Both the position numbers and the translations under genes were made by a program. From the NCBI GenBank assembly GCA_044225675.1, contig JBGAIH010000001.1, forward strand, positions 340,467 through 404,466: a stretch of DNA of 64,000 nucleotides, written 5' to 3'. Shown one piece after another: positions 1 through 8,999 of this stretch (position 1 is the first letter of the stretch; the number at the start of each line of letters is the position of its first letter). The notes beneath the pieces are model-generated. The model saw only the letters and a program-made list of their open reading frames with translations, was not told the DNA's origin and ran no database searches. The stretch comes from JACMQX01 sp044225675 (GTDB lineage: Bacteria; Pseudomonadota; Gammaproteobacteria; Burkholderiales; Burkholderiaceae_C).

Positions 1-220
1 GCAGGCGCAGCTGGCCGAGACGGGCCTGGGCATGGCGATGTATCCGGTGTCGCTGGTCATGGCCATCGTGGGCGCGCAGCGCCGGCTGCTGGCCGAGCTC
101 AAGGCCACGGGCGACACGGCGGCCAGCGTGGCCGGCATGGAGCCGCTGCCCGCGATCTCGCGCCTGCTCGGTGCGGACCGCTATGCCGCGTTCGAGTCCG
201 AGATCGCCCAGGGACAGTGA
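1..220 (+). CDS. Isocitrate lyase/PEP mutase family lyase, C-terminal part only
   Basis: This is the last 72 residues of a gene that begins upstream of the window; codons start at base 2 and stop at TGA 218-220. The segment with MYPVS followed by an alanine-rich helix resembles the last barrel strand and C-terminal helices of the ICL/PEP-mutase family (2-methylisocitrate lyase, 2,3-dimethylmalate lyase, oxaloacetate decarboxylase). The catalytic residues lie outside the window, so the substrate cannot be read. The next genes encode a LeuCD-like hydro-lyase. That pairing recalls dimethylmalate dehydratase with dimethylmalate lyase of nicotinate fermentation, and suggests a retro-aldol cleavage of an alkylmalate to pyruvate or a similar 2-oxoacid. 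The family call is from a short fragment. Confidence 0.55.
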   Translation, partial: QAQLAETGLGMAMYPVSLVMAIVGAQRRLLAELKATGDTAASVAGMEPLPAISRLLGADRYAAFESEIAQGQ

Positions 221-234
221 AGGAACGACCCGCC

Positions 235-1539
235 ATGACCGTGACCCCAGCTTCCTCCGGCGGCAGCACCCTGGCCGAGAAGATCATCGCGCGCGCCAGC
301 GGCCGCGCGCGCGTCGTCCCGGGCGAGATCGTCTGGGTCGAGCCCGACCTCACCACCACGCCCGAGGTGTCGTATCCCGCCTACGTGCAGCGCCTCAAGG
401 GCATCGGGGTGACCGAGCTCAAGTACCCGGAGCGCGTCGTCGTCGCGATCGACCATGAGGTGCCGGTGCACAGCCAGGCGGGGGCCGAGCGCAACCGCCT
501 CACGCGTCAGCTCGCCGTGGCGCAGAAGGTGGGCCACCTGTTCGACGGAGAGGGCATCACCCATCCGCTGCTGGTCGAGCGCGGCGTCGCGCGGCCCGGC
601 ATGTTCATCGCGGGCGCCGACACGCACACGTCGGGCCTGGGCGCCATCGGCGCGCTGTCCATGCCCTTCGGCATGGAGGTGACCATGACCATGGCCACGG
701 GGCGCATCTGGCTCAAGGTGCCGGGCACGATCCGCGTGGTGGTGACGGGCCGGCTGCAGCCGGGCGTCGGCGCGCGCGACATCGTGCTGGCCGCGATGCG
801 GCTGATCGGCCCCGACGACGCGGGCGATCAGGTCATCGAGTACCAGGGCGAGGCCGTGGAGGCGCTCACCGTGCCCGAGCGCATGACGCTGTCGGGCCTG
901 TCGGTCGACATGGGCGCCGACGCCGGCATCGTCGCAGCCGACGACACGGCGCTGGCCTACCTGCGCGACGTGGCCGGCGTCACCGGCGTGGCCTCGCTGC
1001 GCGGCGACGCCGACGCTGCCTACGCTCGCAGCTTCAGCATCGACGCCAGCCAGCTTGCGCCGCAAGTGAGCGTGCCGCCGTCGCCCACCCATGTGCGCGA
1101 TGCCACCGAGCTCGCGGGCGTGGCCATCCAGCACGCCTACATCGGCAGCTGCGCCTCGGGCCAGCTGCCCGAGCTGCGCGCGGCGGCCGCGATGCTGGCC
1201 GGGCGGCGGGTGCATCCCGACGTGCAACTGCTGGTGATCCCGGCGACGCAGCGCGTCTACCAGGAGGCCATGGCCGAAGGCCTGCTGGGCACCTTCATGG
1301 CGGCGGGGGCCCGCATCGCGGCATCGACCTGTGGCCCCTGCTTCGGCGGTCTGGGCCAGCTCGCGGCCGGCGAGGTGCGCATCAGCACCAGCACCCGCAA
1401 CGACCCCGGCCGCATGGGCAGTGCCGAGGCGCAGATCTACCTGGCCAGCGCGATGACGGTGGCCGCCTCGGCTCTGGCTGGACATATCGCCGATCCGCGC
1501 GGCTTCGTGCCGGACGCATTGCACAAGGAGGCCGCATGA
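235..1539 (+). CDS. Aconitase-superfamily hydro-lyase, large (LeuC-like) subunit
   Basis: Large subunit (434 aa) of a two-subunit [4Fe-4S] hydro-lyase of the isopropylmalate/dimethylmalate dehydratase family. The three cluster cysteines are visible: C306 in GSCASG, and C366 and C369 in TCGPC. The GADTHT motif near residue 130 is also typical of the family. ATG 235 is preferred over the in-frame GTG at 217 because AAGGA (220-224) lies 10 bases before it and GTG 217 overlaps the upstream stop. Its end overlaps the small-subunit start as ATGA. The preceding lyase fragment suggests the pair (de)hydrates an alkylmalate or alkylmaleate rather than making leucine. The exact substrate is unknown. Confidence 0.8.
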   Translation: MTVTPASSGGSTLAEKIIARASGRARVVPGEIVWVEPDLTTTPEVSYPAYVQRLKGIGVTELKYPERVVVAIDHEVPVHSQAGAERNRLTRQLAVAQKVGHLFDGEGITHPLLVERGVARPGMFIAGADTHTSGLGAIGALSMPFGMEVTMTMATGRIWLKVPGTIRVVVTGRLQPGVGARDIVLAAMRLIGPDDAGDQVIEYQGEAVEALTVPERMTLSGLSVDMGADAGIVAADDTALAYLRDVAGVTGVASLRGDADAAYARSFSIDASQLAPQVSVPPSPTHVRDATELAGVAIQHAYIGSCASGQLPELRAAAAMLAGRRVHPDVQLLVIPATQRVYQEAMAEGLLGTFMAAGARIAASTCGPCFGGLGQLAAGEVRISTSTRNDPGRMGSAEAQIYLASAMTVAASALAGHIADPRGFVPDALHKEAA

Positions 1540-2108
1540 GCAGCGCGATCCAGGGCGCCGCCGCACCGGCAGCGTCTGTCGCAGCGCCGGCCGGCGACGG
1601 CCTGCAGCGGCGCGGCCGGGTCTGGAAGCTCGGTGACGATGTGTCGAGCGACCTGCTGATCTCGGCCAACCATGTCTTCGAATACGACCCGCGCATGCTG
1701 CGCAAGCACCTGGCGCACGAGGTGCGGCCGGAGCTGGCGGCGCAGGCGCAGCCCGGCGACGTGATCGTCGCGGGCCGGCGCTTTGCCCACGGCAGCCAGC
1801 ACAGCCACCCCTTCCTCGCGATGAAGGAGATGGGCCTGGGCCTGCTCGTCGTCAAGCCCACGCGTGCGCCGTTCCGCCTGGCGATCTACATGGGCGTGCC
1901 GCTGCTGGAGATCAGCGAGGCCGCGCATGCAGCGCTGGCCGACGGCGACGTGCTCGACATCGACTTCACGAGCGGCCGCATCGCCCGCGCGGGCGACGGC
2001 CGCGACTTCAGTGCGCCGCCGCTGCCGGCCTTCCTGCTGGACATCGTCCGCGCGGGTGGCGGCATCGGCTACATGCGCGAGCAGGCCGCCGCCAATCTTG
2101 CAACCTGA
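1536..2108 (+). CDS. Aconitase-superfamily hydro-lyase, small (LeuD-like) subunit
   Basis: Swivelling-domain subunit (190 aa) that would complete the active site of the preceding large subunit; the ATGA overlap points to coupled translation. SSDLLISANH matches the conserved N-terminal strand (NVDTD region of LeuD). The loop that is normally GSSREH reads GSQHSH, keeping the catalytic-serine position but replacing the arginine that binds a substrate carboxylate in aconitase and LeuD. The first 25 residues are an Ala/Pro-rich extension. This supports a hydro-lyase with altered substrate recognition. The family is clear; the substrate is not. Confidence 0.75.
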   Translation: MSSAIQGAAAPAASVAAPAGDGLQRRGRVWKLGDDVSSDLLISANHVFEYDPRMLRKHLAHEVRPELAAQAQPGDVIVAGRRFAHGSQHSHPFLAMKEMGLGLLVVKPTRAPFRLAIYMGVPLLEISEAAHAALADGDVLDIDFTSGRIARAGDGRDFSAPPLPAFLLDIVRAGGGIGYMREQAAANLAT

Positions 2109-2117
2109 GTGAGCACC

Positions 2118-2938
<821 letters not shown>

Positions 2939-2942
<4 letters not shown>

Positions 2943-3796
2943 GCGCCAATCTTGCCAACCATGACCTGGGCCTGCCGGCCGATGCCGCGCCCACCGAGCA
3001 GGGCGGCGGCCTGTGGGCCGCGCTGCGCGAGCACCCCGAATGGATCACCGTGCCGCTGCTGTTCGTGCTGGTGGTCGGCGGCTGGGAGCTGGCCTTTCGC
3101 ATCTTCGCGGTGCCGCTGTACATCGCGCCCGCGCCTTCGAACATCTGGCTGTCGCTGGTCGACGGCATCGGCCGCGGCCTGTTCATCAGCAACGCGCTGT
3201 ACACGCTGACCGAGGCGCTGCTGGGCTTTGCCTGCGCGGCCGTGTGCGGCGTCGTGCTGGGCAGCCTGATCGCGCAATGGCCCTTCGTGGAAAAGACGCT
3301 GTATCCGTACCTGATCGCGATCCAGACGACGCCCAAGGTCGCCATCGCGCCGCTGTTCATCATCTGGTTCGGCTTCGGCATGACGTCCAAGGTCATCATG
3401 GCCGGGGTGATCGCGTTCTTCCCGATCCTGGTGAACGTGATCGCGGGCCTGCGCTCGACCGACCGGGCACGCATCGACCTGCTGCGTTCGCTGCGCGCCA
3501 GCCGCTGGCAGATCTTCCGCATGGTGCAGTTGCCAAGCGCGGCGCCGATGATCTTCGCGGGCCTGCACATCGCCATCATCTTCAGCATCCTGGGCGCGAT
3601 CGTGGGCGAGTTCGTCGGCTCGCGCCAGGGCCTGGGCAACCTGATCCTGCAGATGAACACCAACCTGGACACGGCCGGCGTCTTCGCCGCGCTGGTGTGC
3701 CTGTCGACCATGGGCATCACGCTGCACCTGATCATGCACTGGCTGCAAAAGCGCCTGCTGTTCTGGTCGGAGCAGAACCAGATCGCCCAGGTCTGA
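2939..3796 (+). CDS. NitT/TauT-type ABC transporter permease
   Basis: Inner-membrane permease (285 aa) of the SsuC/TauC type, partner of the preceding ATPase. A soluble N-terminus of about 35 residues precedes the first membrane segment (LLFVLVVGGWEL). Further hydrophobic segments lie near residues 90-110, 130-165, 205-225 and 240-265. The coupling-loop region LLRSLRASRWQIF corresponds to the EAA motif. It starts inside the ATPase stop codon, so both genes are translated together. The ligand cannot be inferred from the sequence; sulfonates, nitrate, thiamine precursors and aromatic acids are all carried by this family. Confidence 0.87.
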
Positions 3797-3856
3797 AGGC
3801 GCCGCGCCGCCCTGATCGAACTGCCCATTTTTTCGCTTGCATCACGGAGACGATTC

Positions 3857-4741
3857 ATGAATTTCACCCTGCGCCCCCTGTCATCGGCCCTCGGCATGGA
3901 AGTGTCGGGCCTGGACCTGACCCAGCCGCAGAGCCCCGAGGTGATCGAGGCCCTGCGCAAGGTCTGGCACGAGCACGCGCTGCTGCTGTTTCGCGGCCAG
4001 AACCTCACGCACGAGCAGCATGTGGCCTTCAGCCGGTCCTTCGGCGCACTCGACAACCACGATGCGATCCCGAAATTCCGCCACCCGGAGCATCACGAGG
4101 TCCTGCTGGTGACCAACTACGAGTCGGGCGGCAAACGCCTGGCCGTCGGCCGACAGTGGCACTCGGACCTGTCGACCACCACCCGGCCGGCCAAGGGCTC
4201 GCTGCTGTACTGCTCGGAGCTGCCGCCGGTGGGGGGCGACACCATGTTCGCCAACATGTACCGCGCCTGGGAGACGCTGTCTCCCGGCCTGCAGGACATG
4301 CTGGACGGCCGCTGGGCCCTGCACGACATGACCATCGCGCGCGAGACGCGCCTGGCCCGCAGCAGCGACGAACTGGCCGACATCCGCCGCCGCAACCCGC
4401 CGGTCTACCAGCCGGTGGCGCGGGTGCATGACGAGAGCGGCCGCAAGGCGCTGTATGTGGCCGAGATGACCACGGTGCGCTTCGAGCACATGACCGAGGA
4501 GGAGAGCGCCGGCCTGCTGCAGTACCTGTACCGCCACAGCGTCGAGCCCGAGAACGTCTACCGCCACCAGTGGAAGGTCGGTGACCTGATGATGTGGGAC
4601 AACCGCAGCGCCATGCACATCGCGCTGGCCGACTACGACCAGACCCAGCGCCGCATGATGTACCGCACGACGCTGCTGGGCAGCCCGAGCGGGCGTGTCG
4701 CCCACACCGAGTCGGCGGCCGGCCTGGCGCTCGCGGCCTGA
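3857..4741 (+). CDS. TauD/TfdA-family Fe(II)/2-oxoglutarate dioxygenase
   Basis: Alpha-ketoglutarate-dependent non-heme iron dioxygenase (294 aa). The iron-binding triad is visible as H102 and D104 (WHSD) with distal H254 (SAMHIA); R266 or R270 in QRRMMYR would bind 2-oxoglutarate. Length and layout match TauD, TfdA and alkylsulfatase AtsK relatives. It lies 60 bases after a TauC-like permease and 11 bases before a MaoC hydratase, so it probably hydroxylates the imported substrate, splitting off sulfite, sulfate or an aldehyde before CoA-dependent steps. Which substrate is hydroxylated is not readable. Confidence 0.85.
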   Translation: MNFTLRPLSSALGMEVSGLDLTQPQSPEVIEALRKVWHEHALLLFRGQNLTHEQHVAFSRSFGALDNHDAIPKFRHPEHHEVLLVTNYESGGKRLAVGRQWHSDLSTTTRPAKGSLLYCSELPPVGGDTMFANMYRAWETLSPGLQDMLDGRWALHDMTIARETRLARSSDELADIRRRNPPVYQPVARVHDESGRKALYVAEMTTVRFEHMTEEESAGLLQYLYRHSVEPENVYRHQWKVGDLMMWDNRSAMHIALADYDQTQRRMMYRTTLLGSPSGRVAHTESAAGLALAA

Positions 4742-4752
4742 CGCGCTGCCGC

Positions 4753-5736
4753 GTGTCCGCCGAGACCCTGCCGGGAGCGGCTCGCGCGCTCGACCCGGCG
4801 CGGCTGCTGGCCTGGCCGATCGACGAAGTCACGCAGGCCTGGACGGTGCGCGACGCGGCGTTCTACGCGCTCGCGCTGGGCATTCCGGCCGATCCTTCGA
4901 GAGGGCCGCGTGCTGACCTGGCCTATGCCTATGAAGGCTTGGCCGGCAGTCCGTCGGCGGGCTTGCGCGTCCTGCCCACGCTGGCCGCCGTGCTGGCCGA
5001 CCCGGGCTTCTGGCTGCGGGATCCGCGCCTGGGGCTGGATTGGCCACGCATGCTGCATGCGGGGCAGTCCATCACCTGGCACCGCCCGCTGGCCGATCAT
5101 GGCTGCGTGCGCAGCCGCTCGCGCGTGGTCGATGTGCGCGATGGCGGACGCGAGCGCGGCGCCTGGGTGGTGACGCGGCGCGAGCTGTACGACACGGCCG
5201 ATGGCGCGCTCGTCTGCACGCTCGACCAGACCTCGCTGCTGCGGGGCGAGGGCGGGTTTGCCGCGGCGGACCCGTCCTGCCAGGACGCGGGGAGGCCAGG
5301 CCCGAAGCATCGCGAAGACGCGGCGCGCAACGCCGGGGCAGGGGCAGGCGGAGTGGAGGGGGCAGGGGCGAAGCTGCCCGATGCGACGCACCTGCACCGC
5401 ACGCCCGCGCAGGCCGCGTTGATGTACCGCCTGTGCGCCGACATGAACCCGCTGCATGCCGATCCGCAGGTGGCGGCCGAGGCGGGCTATGCGCAGCCGA
5501 TCCTGCATGGCATGGCCACGCTGGGTGTGGCCTGCCACGGCGTGCTCACGGCGCTCGACCTCGCGCCCGAGCGGCTCGGCCGGCTCGACGCGCGCTTCAC
5601 CGCGCCGGTGTTTCCCGGCGAAACGCTGGTGACCCGTGTGTGGGGCGACGCGGCGCAATGCCGCTTCGAGCTGTGGGTGCCGGGCCGCGAGGTGAAGGTG
5701 CTGCGCGGCACGGCGCAGGCCCGCGCAGCGGACTGA
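4753..5736 (+). CDS. MaoC-family double-hotdog enoyl-CoA hydratase 2
   Basis: Hydratase-2 type protein (327 aa) with two hotdog folds, like the hydratase part of peroxisomal MFE-2. The catalytic motif NPLHAD is in the C-terminal half, where Asp and His hydrate a trans-2-enoyl-CoA to the (3R)-hydroxyacyl-CoA. GTG 4753 is the first in-frame start after the dioxygenase stop and keeps the normal N-terminus (ALDPARLLAW). The linker between the two halves (about residues 175-207) is a low-complexity Gly/Ala-rich insert coded by a G-rich tract at 5290-5375. A second MaoC of the same layout lies in the opposite operon (10497-11381), which ties the two operons to one pathway. Confidence 0.82.
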   Translation: MSAETLPGAARALDPARLLAWPIDEVTQAWTVRDAAFYALALGIPADPSRGPRADLAYAYEGLAGSPSAGLRVLPTLAAVLADPGFWLRDPRLGLDWPRMLHAGQSITWHRPLADHGCVRSRSRVVDVRDGGRERGAWVVTRRELYDTADGALVCTLDQTSLLRGEGGFAAADPSCQDAGRPGPKHREDAARNAGAGAGGVEGAGAKLPDATHLHRTPAQAALMYRLCADMNPLHADPQVAAEAGYAQPILHGMATLGVACHGVLTALDLAPERLGRLDARFTAPVFPGETLVTRVWGDAAQCRFELWVPGREVKVLRGTAQARAAD

Positions 5737-5787
5737 GGTGGATGGAGGCGAACCAGGGCGAACCGGGGCGACCCTGCCGCCGCGTCC

Positions 5788-6540
5788 TCAGTAGCGCCCG
5801 CCCGAGACGTGCAGCACGTCGCCGCTGATGTAGCTGGCGCCCTCGGACGCGAGAAAGGCCACCGCATTCGCCACGTCGGCGGGATCGCCCATGCGTGGCA
5901 CGGGCGTGGTCTTCTCGGCGTTCTCGCGGATCTTGTCGTAGTGAGGCAGGTCCTTGACGGCCTGCGTACCGATGATGCCGGGCGCGACCGCGTTGACGGT
6001 GACGCCGAAGCGGCCGTTCTCCAGCGACATCGCGCGGGTGAAGCCGATCAGGCCGGCCTTGGCTGCCGAGTAGTTGGCCTGGCCTGCATTGCCCAGGTGG
6101 GCGCGCGAGGAGATGTTGACCACGCGGCCCCAGCGCTGGCCTTCGGCCGTCATGTGCGGCAGCACGGCGCGGGTGCAGAGGAAGGCGCCCTTGAGGATCA
6201 CGTCGACCACGCTGTCCCAGTCGTTCATCTGCATCTTGGTGATGCGCATGTCGCGGGTGAAGCCGGCGTTGTTCACGAGGATGTGCACGCTGCCCCACTG
6301 CGCGGTGACGGCCTGCACCATGGCGGCGACCGAAGCCTCGTCGGCCACGTCCACCGCCAGTCCCATCGCCTGCGCGCCCTGCGCGCGTAGCGCGGCCGCA
6401 TGGGCCTGCGCGCCCGATTCATTGAGGTCCACCACCGCCACGCGCGCGCCTTCGGCGGCCAGCCGGGCGCTGATCGCCTCGCCAATGCCGCGTGCGCCGC
6501 CGGTGACGATGGCCACCTTGTCCTTGAGTCCGAGATCCAT
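5788..6540 (-). CDS. SDR-family 3-oxoacyl-CoA/ACP reductase (FabG-like)
   Basis: Classical short-chain dehydrogenase (250 aa). The N-terminal TGGARGIG nucleotide-binding motif, the NNAG motif and the catalytic triad (NISS serine, YSAAK tyrosine/lysine) are all present, and SGDVLHVSGG closes the protein as in FabG. It is the last gene of the - strand operon that starts at 12292, 62 bases after the acyl-CoA dehydrogenase. Probable role: NAD(P)-dependent oxidation of a 3-hydroxyacyl-CoA in a beta-oxidation-like route. Specificity is not readable. Confidence 0.85.
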   Translation of the reverse strand: MDLGLKDKVAIVTGGARGIGEAISARLAAEGARVAVVDLNESGAQAHAAALRAQGAQAMGLAVDVADEASVAAMVQAVTAQWGSVHILVNNAGFTRDMRITKMQMNDWDSVVDVILKGAFLCTRAVLPHMTAEGQRWGRVVNISSRAHLGNAGQANYSAAKAGLIGFTRAMSLENGRFGVTVNAVAPGIIGTQAVKDLPHYDKIRENAEKTTPVPRMGDPADVANAVAFLASEGASYISGDVLHVSGGRY

Positions 6541-6602
6541 TTGCGGGTTGTCCTTTAGAGAAAGAGAGTGTGCGGCGTCACGCCGCCAGAGACAGGAGGG
6601 CG

Positions 6603-7775
6603 TCAGGCCGCCAGGCGGGCCCGCTTGACGAGTTCCTTGCCGATGATGATCTGCTGGATCTGCGTCGTGCCCTCGTAGATGCGGAACAGCCGCACGTCGC
6701 GGTAGAAGCGCTCGACCGCGCTGTCGCGCATGTAGCCGGCGCCGCCGTGAATCTGCACGGCGCGGTCGGCGATCCGGCCGACCATTTCGGAGCAGAACAT
6801 CTTGGTGCAGGAGGCTTCGAGCGACACGCGCTCGCCCGCGTCGTAGCGCCGGGCCACGTCGCGCAGCATGCATTCGGCGGCGTACAGGTCGGCCTGGCTG
6901 TCGGCCAGCATGGCCTGCACCAGCTGGAATTCGCCGATGGCCTGGCCGAACTGCTTGCGCTCGACCGCATAGCGCGTGGCCTCGTGCAGGATGCGTCGGG
7001 CCTGGCCGACGCAGACCGAGGCGACGTTGATGCGCCCGCGGTCGAGCGCCTTCATCGCCGTGGCAAAGCCCCGGCCCTCGACGCCGCCGATGATGGCCGA
7101 GGCCGGCACGCGCACATCCTCGAAATGCACGTCGGCCGACCAGGCGCCCGACTGACCCATCTTGCGGTCCTTGGCGCCGATCACCACGCCCGGCGTGTCG
7201 GCCGGCACGAGGAAGGCCGTCACATGCCGGTTGCCGGGCAGGGCCTCGGCATTCGTGCGCGCCATGAGCAGGAACAGGCCCGCAATGGGCGCGTTGGTGA
7301 TGTAGCGCTTGGTGCCGTTGATCACGTAGTGCTCGCCGTCGCGCACGGCGCGGGTGCGCAGCGCGGCGGCGTCGGAGCCGGAGTCGGCTTCGGTCAGGCA
7401 GAAGCTGGTGATGACCTCGCCCGAGGCCACGCGCGGCAGCCAGGTGGCCTTCTGCTCGTCGGTGCCATCCATCAGGATGCCCTGCGAGCCCAGCCCGAGG
7501 TTGATGCCGATGGTCGAGCGGAACGCGGCCGAGGCCCAGGTCAGCTCGGTGATGATCTCGATCTCGTCGGCGCTGCCCAGGCCGAGGCCGCCGTAGGCTT
7601 CGGGCGTGGTCAGGCCGAACAGGCCCATCTCGCGGAAGTCCTGGATGATCTCGGGCGGGATGCGGTCGGACTCCGCCACCTGCGACTCCAGCGGCACGAG
7701 CCGCTCGCGCACGTAGCGCCGCACGCTGTCCTTGAGCTGCGCCAGCACGTCGGCGTCGATGCGCTGCGCGCTCAT
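6603..7775 (-). CDS. Acyl-CoA dehydrogenase
   Basis: FAD-dependent acyl-CoA dehydrogenase (390 aa) that would introduce the alpha-beta double bond in the CoA pathway of this operon. SFCLTEADSGSDAA is the family signature around the flavin, and the catalytic base is E368 in IYEGTTQ, the position used by short- and medium-chain enzymes. Length is typical. The ATG start overlaps the stop of the thiolase gene upstream (ATGA), so the two are translationally coupled. Electrons would go to ETF. The acyl chain cannot be inferred. Confidence 0.9.
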   Translation of the reverse strand: MSAQRIDADVLAQLKDSVRRYVRERLVPLESQVAESDRIPPEIIQDFREMGLFGLTTPEAYGGLGLGSADEIEIITELTWASAAFRSTIGINLGLGSQGILMDGTDEQKATWLPRVASGEVITSFCLTEADSGSDAAALRTRAVRDGEHYVINGTKRYITNAPIAGLFLLMARTNAEALPGNRHVTAFLVPADTPGVVIGAKDRKMGQSGAWSADVHFEDVRVPASAIIGGVEGRGFATAMKALDRGRINVASVCVGQARRILHEATRYAVERKQFGQAIGEFQLVQAMLADSQADLYAAECMLRDVARRYDAGERVSLEASCTKMFCSEMVGRIADRAVQIHGGAGYMRDSAVERFYRDVRLFRIYEGTTQIQQIIIGKELVKRARLAA

Positions 7776-8980
7776 GCGCCCTCCAGCCCGACGATGGCGA
7801 CCGCGCTGACGTTCTGGTTGGGCATGCCGCCCAGGTTGTGCGACAGGCCGAACACCGGGGGCTTGGCGCGCTGGCGCTCGCCCGCGCGGCCCTGCAGCTG
7901 CAGGTAGTTCTCGTAGATCATGCGCAGGCCCGAGGCGCCGATCGGGTGGCCGAAGCACTTGAGGCCGCCGTCGATCTGGCAGGGGATCTCGCCGTCGGCG
8001 TCGAAGCGGCCGTCGAGCACGTCGCGCCAGCCCTGGCCTGGCGCGCTGATGTGCAGGTCTTCCATGGTGACCAGCTCGGTGATGGAGAAGCAGTCGTGCA
8101 CTTCCATCAGGCTGATCTGGCGTGCCGGATCGGTGATGCCGGCCTCTTCGTAGGCGCGGCGCGCGGCCACCCGCGTGGTGTGGAAGTAGCTGCCGTTCCA
8201 GCCCGAGCCCTGCAGCTCCCAGCCGTTGGAGACAGCCAGCTGCAGTGCCTTGACGGTGACCAGCTCGTGCTGCTTGCCCAGCGCGCGCGCGATCTCGGGT
8301 GTGGTGACGATGGCGCAGGCCGCGCCGTCGGACACGCCGCAGCAGTCGTACAGGCCGAGCGGCTCGGCGATCATCGGCGCATTGACGACGGTGTCGATGT
8401 CGATCGGCTTGCGCAGATGCGCTTTGGGGTTCTTCGCGCCGTTGGCATGGCTCTTGACCGACACGTGGGCCATTGCGCGCTTGAGGTCGTCCTTGCCCAC
8501 GCCGTGCTCGGCCCGGTAGGCGGCGGCCACCTGGGCGAAGTTGCCCGGTGCCGAGCCGACCACGCCGACCATGTCGAAGGTGGTGCCGCGCGAGCGCACC
8601 GGCAGGCCGCCGTAGCCGGTGTCCTTGAGCTTCTCCACGCCCATGGCCAGCGCGATGTCGGCTGCGCCCGAGGCGACGGCATAGACCGCGCCCCGGAAGG
8701 CCTCGGTGCCCGAGGCGCAGTAGTTCTCGACCTTGGTGACGGGCACATCGTGCAGCCGCAGCGCCATGGCCAGCGGAATGCCCGAGGGGCCGATGTTCAT
8801 CGCGTCGAAGCCCACCGAGAGCCAGGCCGCGTTGATCTGCGAGGTCTCGACCCCCGCGTCGGCGAGGGCCTCCCTGTAGGCTTCGACCATGAGCTGGTCG
8901 GCGTCCTCGCCCCAGCGTTCGCCGAAGCGCGCGCAGCCCATGCCGATGATCGCGACCTTGTCCTTGATGCCTGATGCCAT
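7772..8980 (-). CDS. SCP-x type thiolase (acetyl-CoA acetyltransferase family)
   Basis: Thiolase of the lipid-transfer/SCP-x branch (402 aa). Nucleophile C88 sits in NYCASGTEA; H295 (EVHDCFS) and the C342/H345 pair in KCFGHPIGASG complete the active site. Unlike biosynthetic thiolases, this branch (benzoylsuccinyl-CoA thiolase BbsB, steroid aldolase/thiolase Ltp2) usually needs a DUF35/OB-fold partner. The next gene upstream (9000-10469) carries such an OB domain fused to an HMG-CoA-synthase-like part. Probable role: thiolytic or retro-aldol cleavage of a branched or aryl 3-oxoacyl-CoA. Confidence 0.85.
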   Translation of the reverse strand: MASGIKDKVAIIGMGCARFGERWGEDADQLMVEAYREALADAGVETSQINAAWLSVGFDAMNIGPSGIPLAMALRLHDVPVTKVENYCASGTEAFRGAVYAVASGAADIALAMGVEKLKDTGYGGLPVRSRGTTFDMVGVVGSAPGNFAQVAAAYRAEHGVGKDDLKRAMAHVSVKSHANGAKNPKAHLRKPIDIDTVVNAPMIAEPLGLYDCCGVSDGAACAIVTTPEIARALGKQHELVTVKALQLAVSNGWELQGSGWNGSYFHTTRVAARRAYEEAGITDPARQISLMEVHDCFSITELVTMEDLHISAPGQGWRDVLDGRFDADGEIPCQIDGGLKCFGHPIGASGLRMIYENYLQLQGRAGERQRAKPPVFGLSHNLGGMPNQNVSAVAIVGLEGA

Positions 8981-8999
8981 GGCAGATGCTCCTTGTGTG

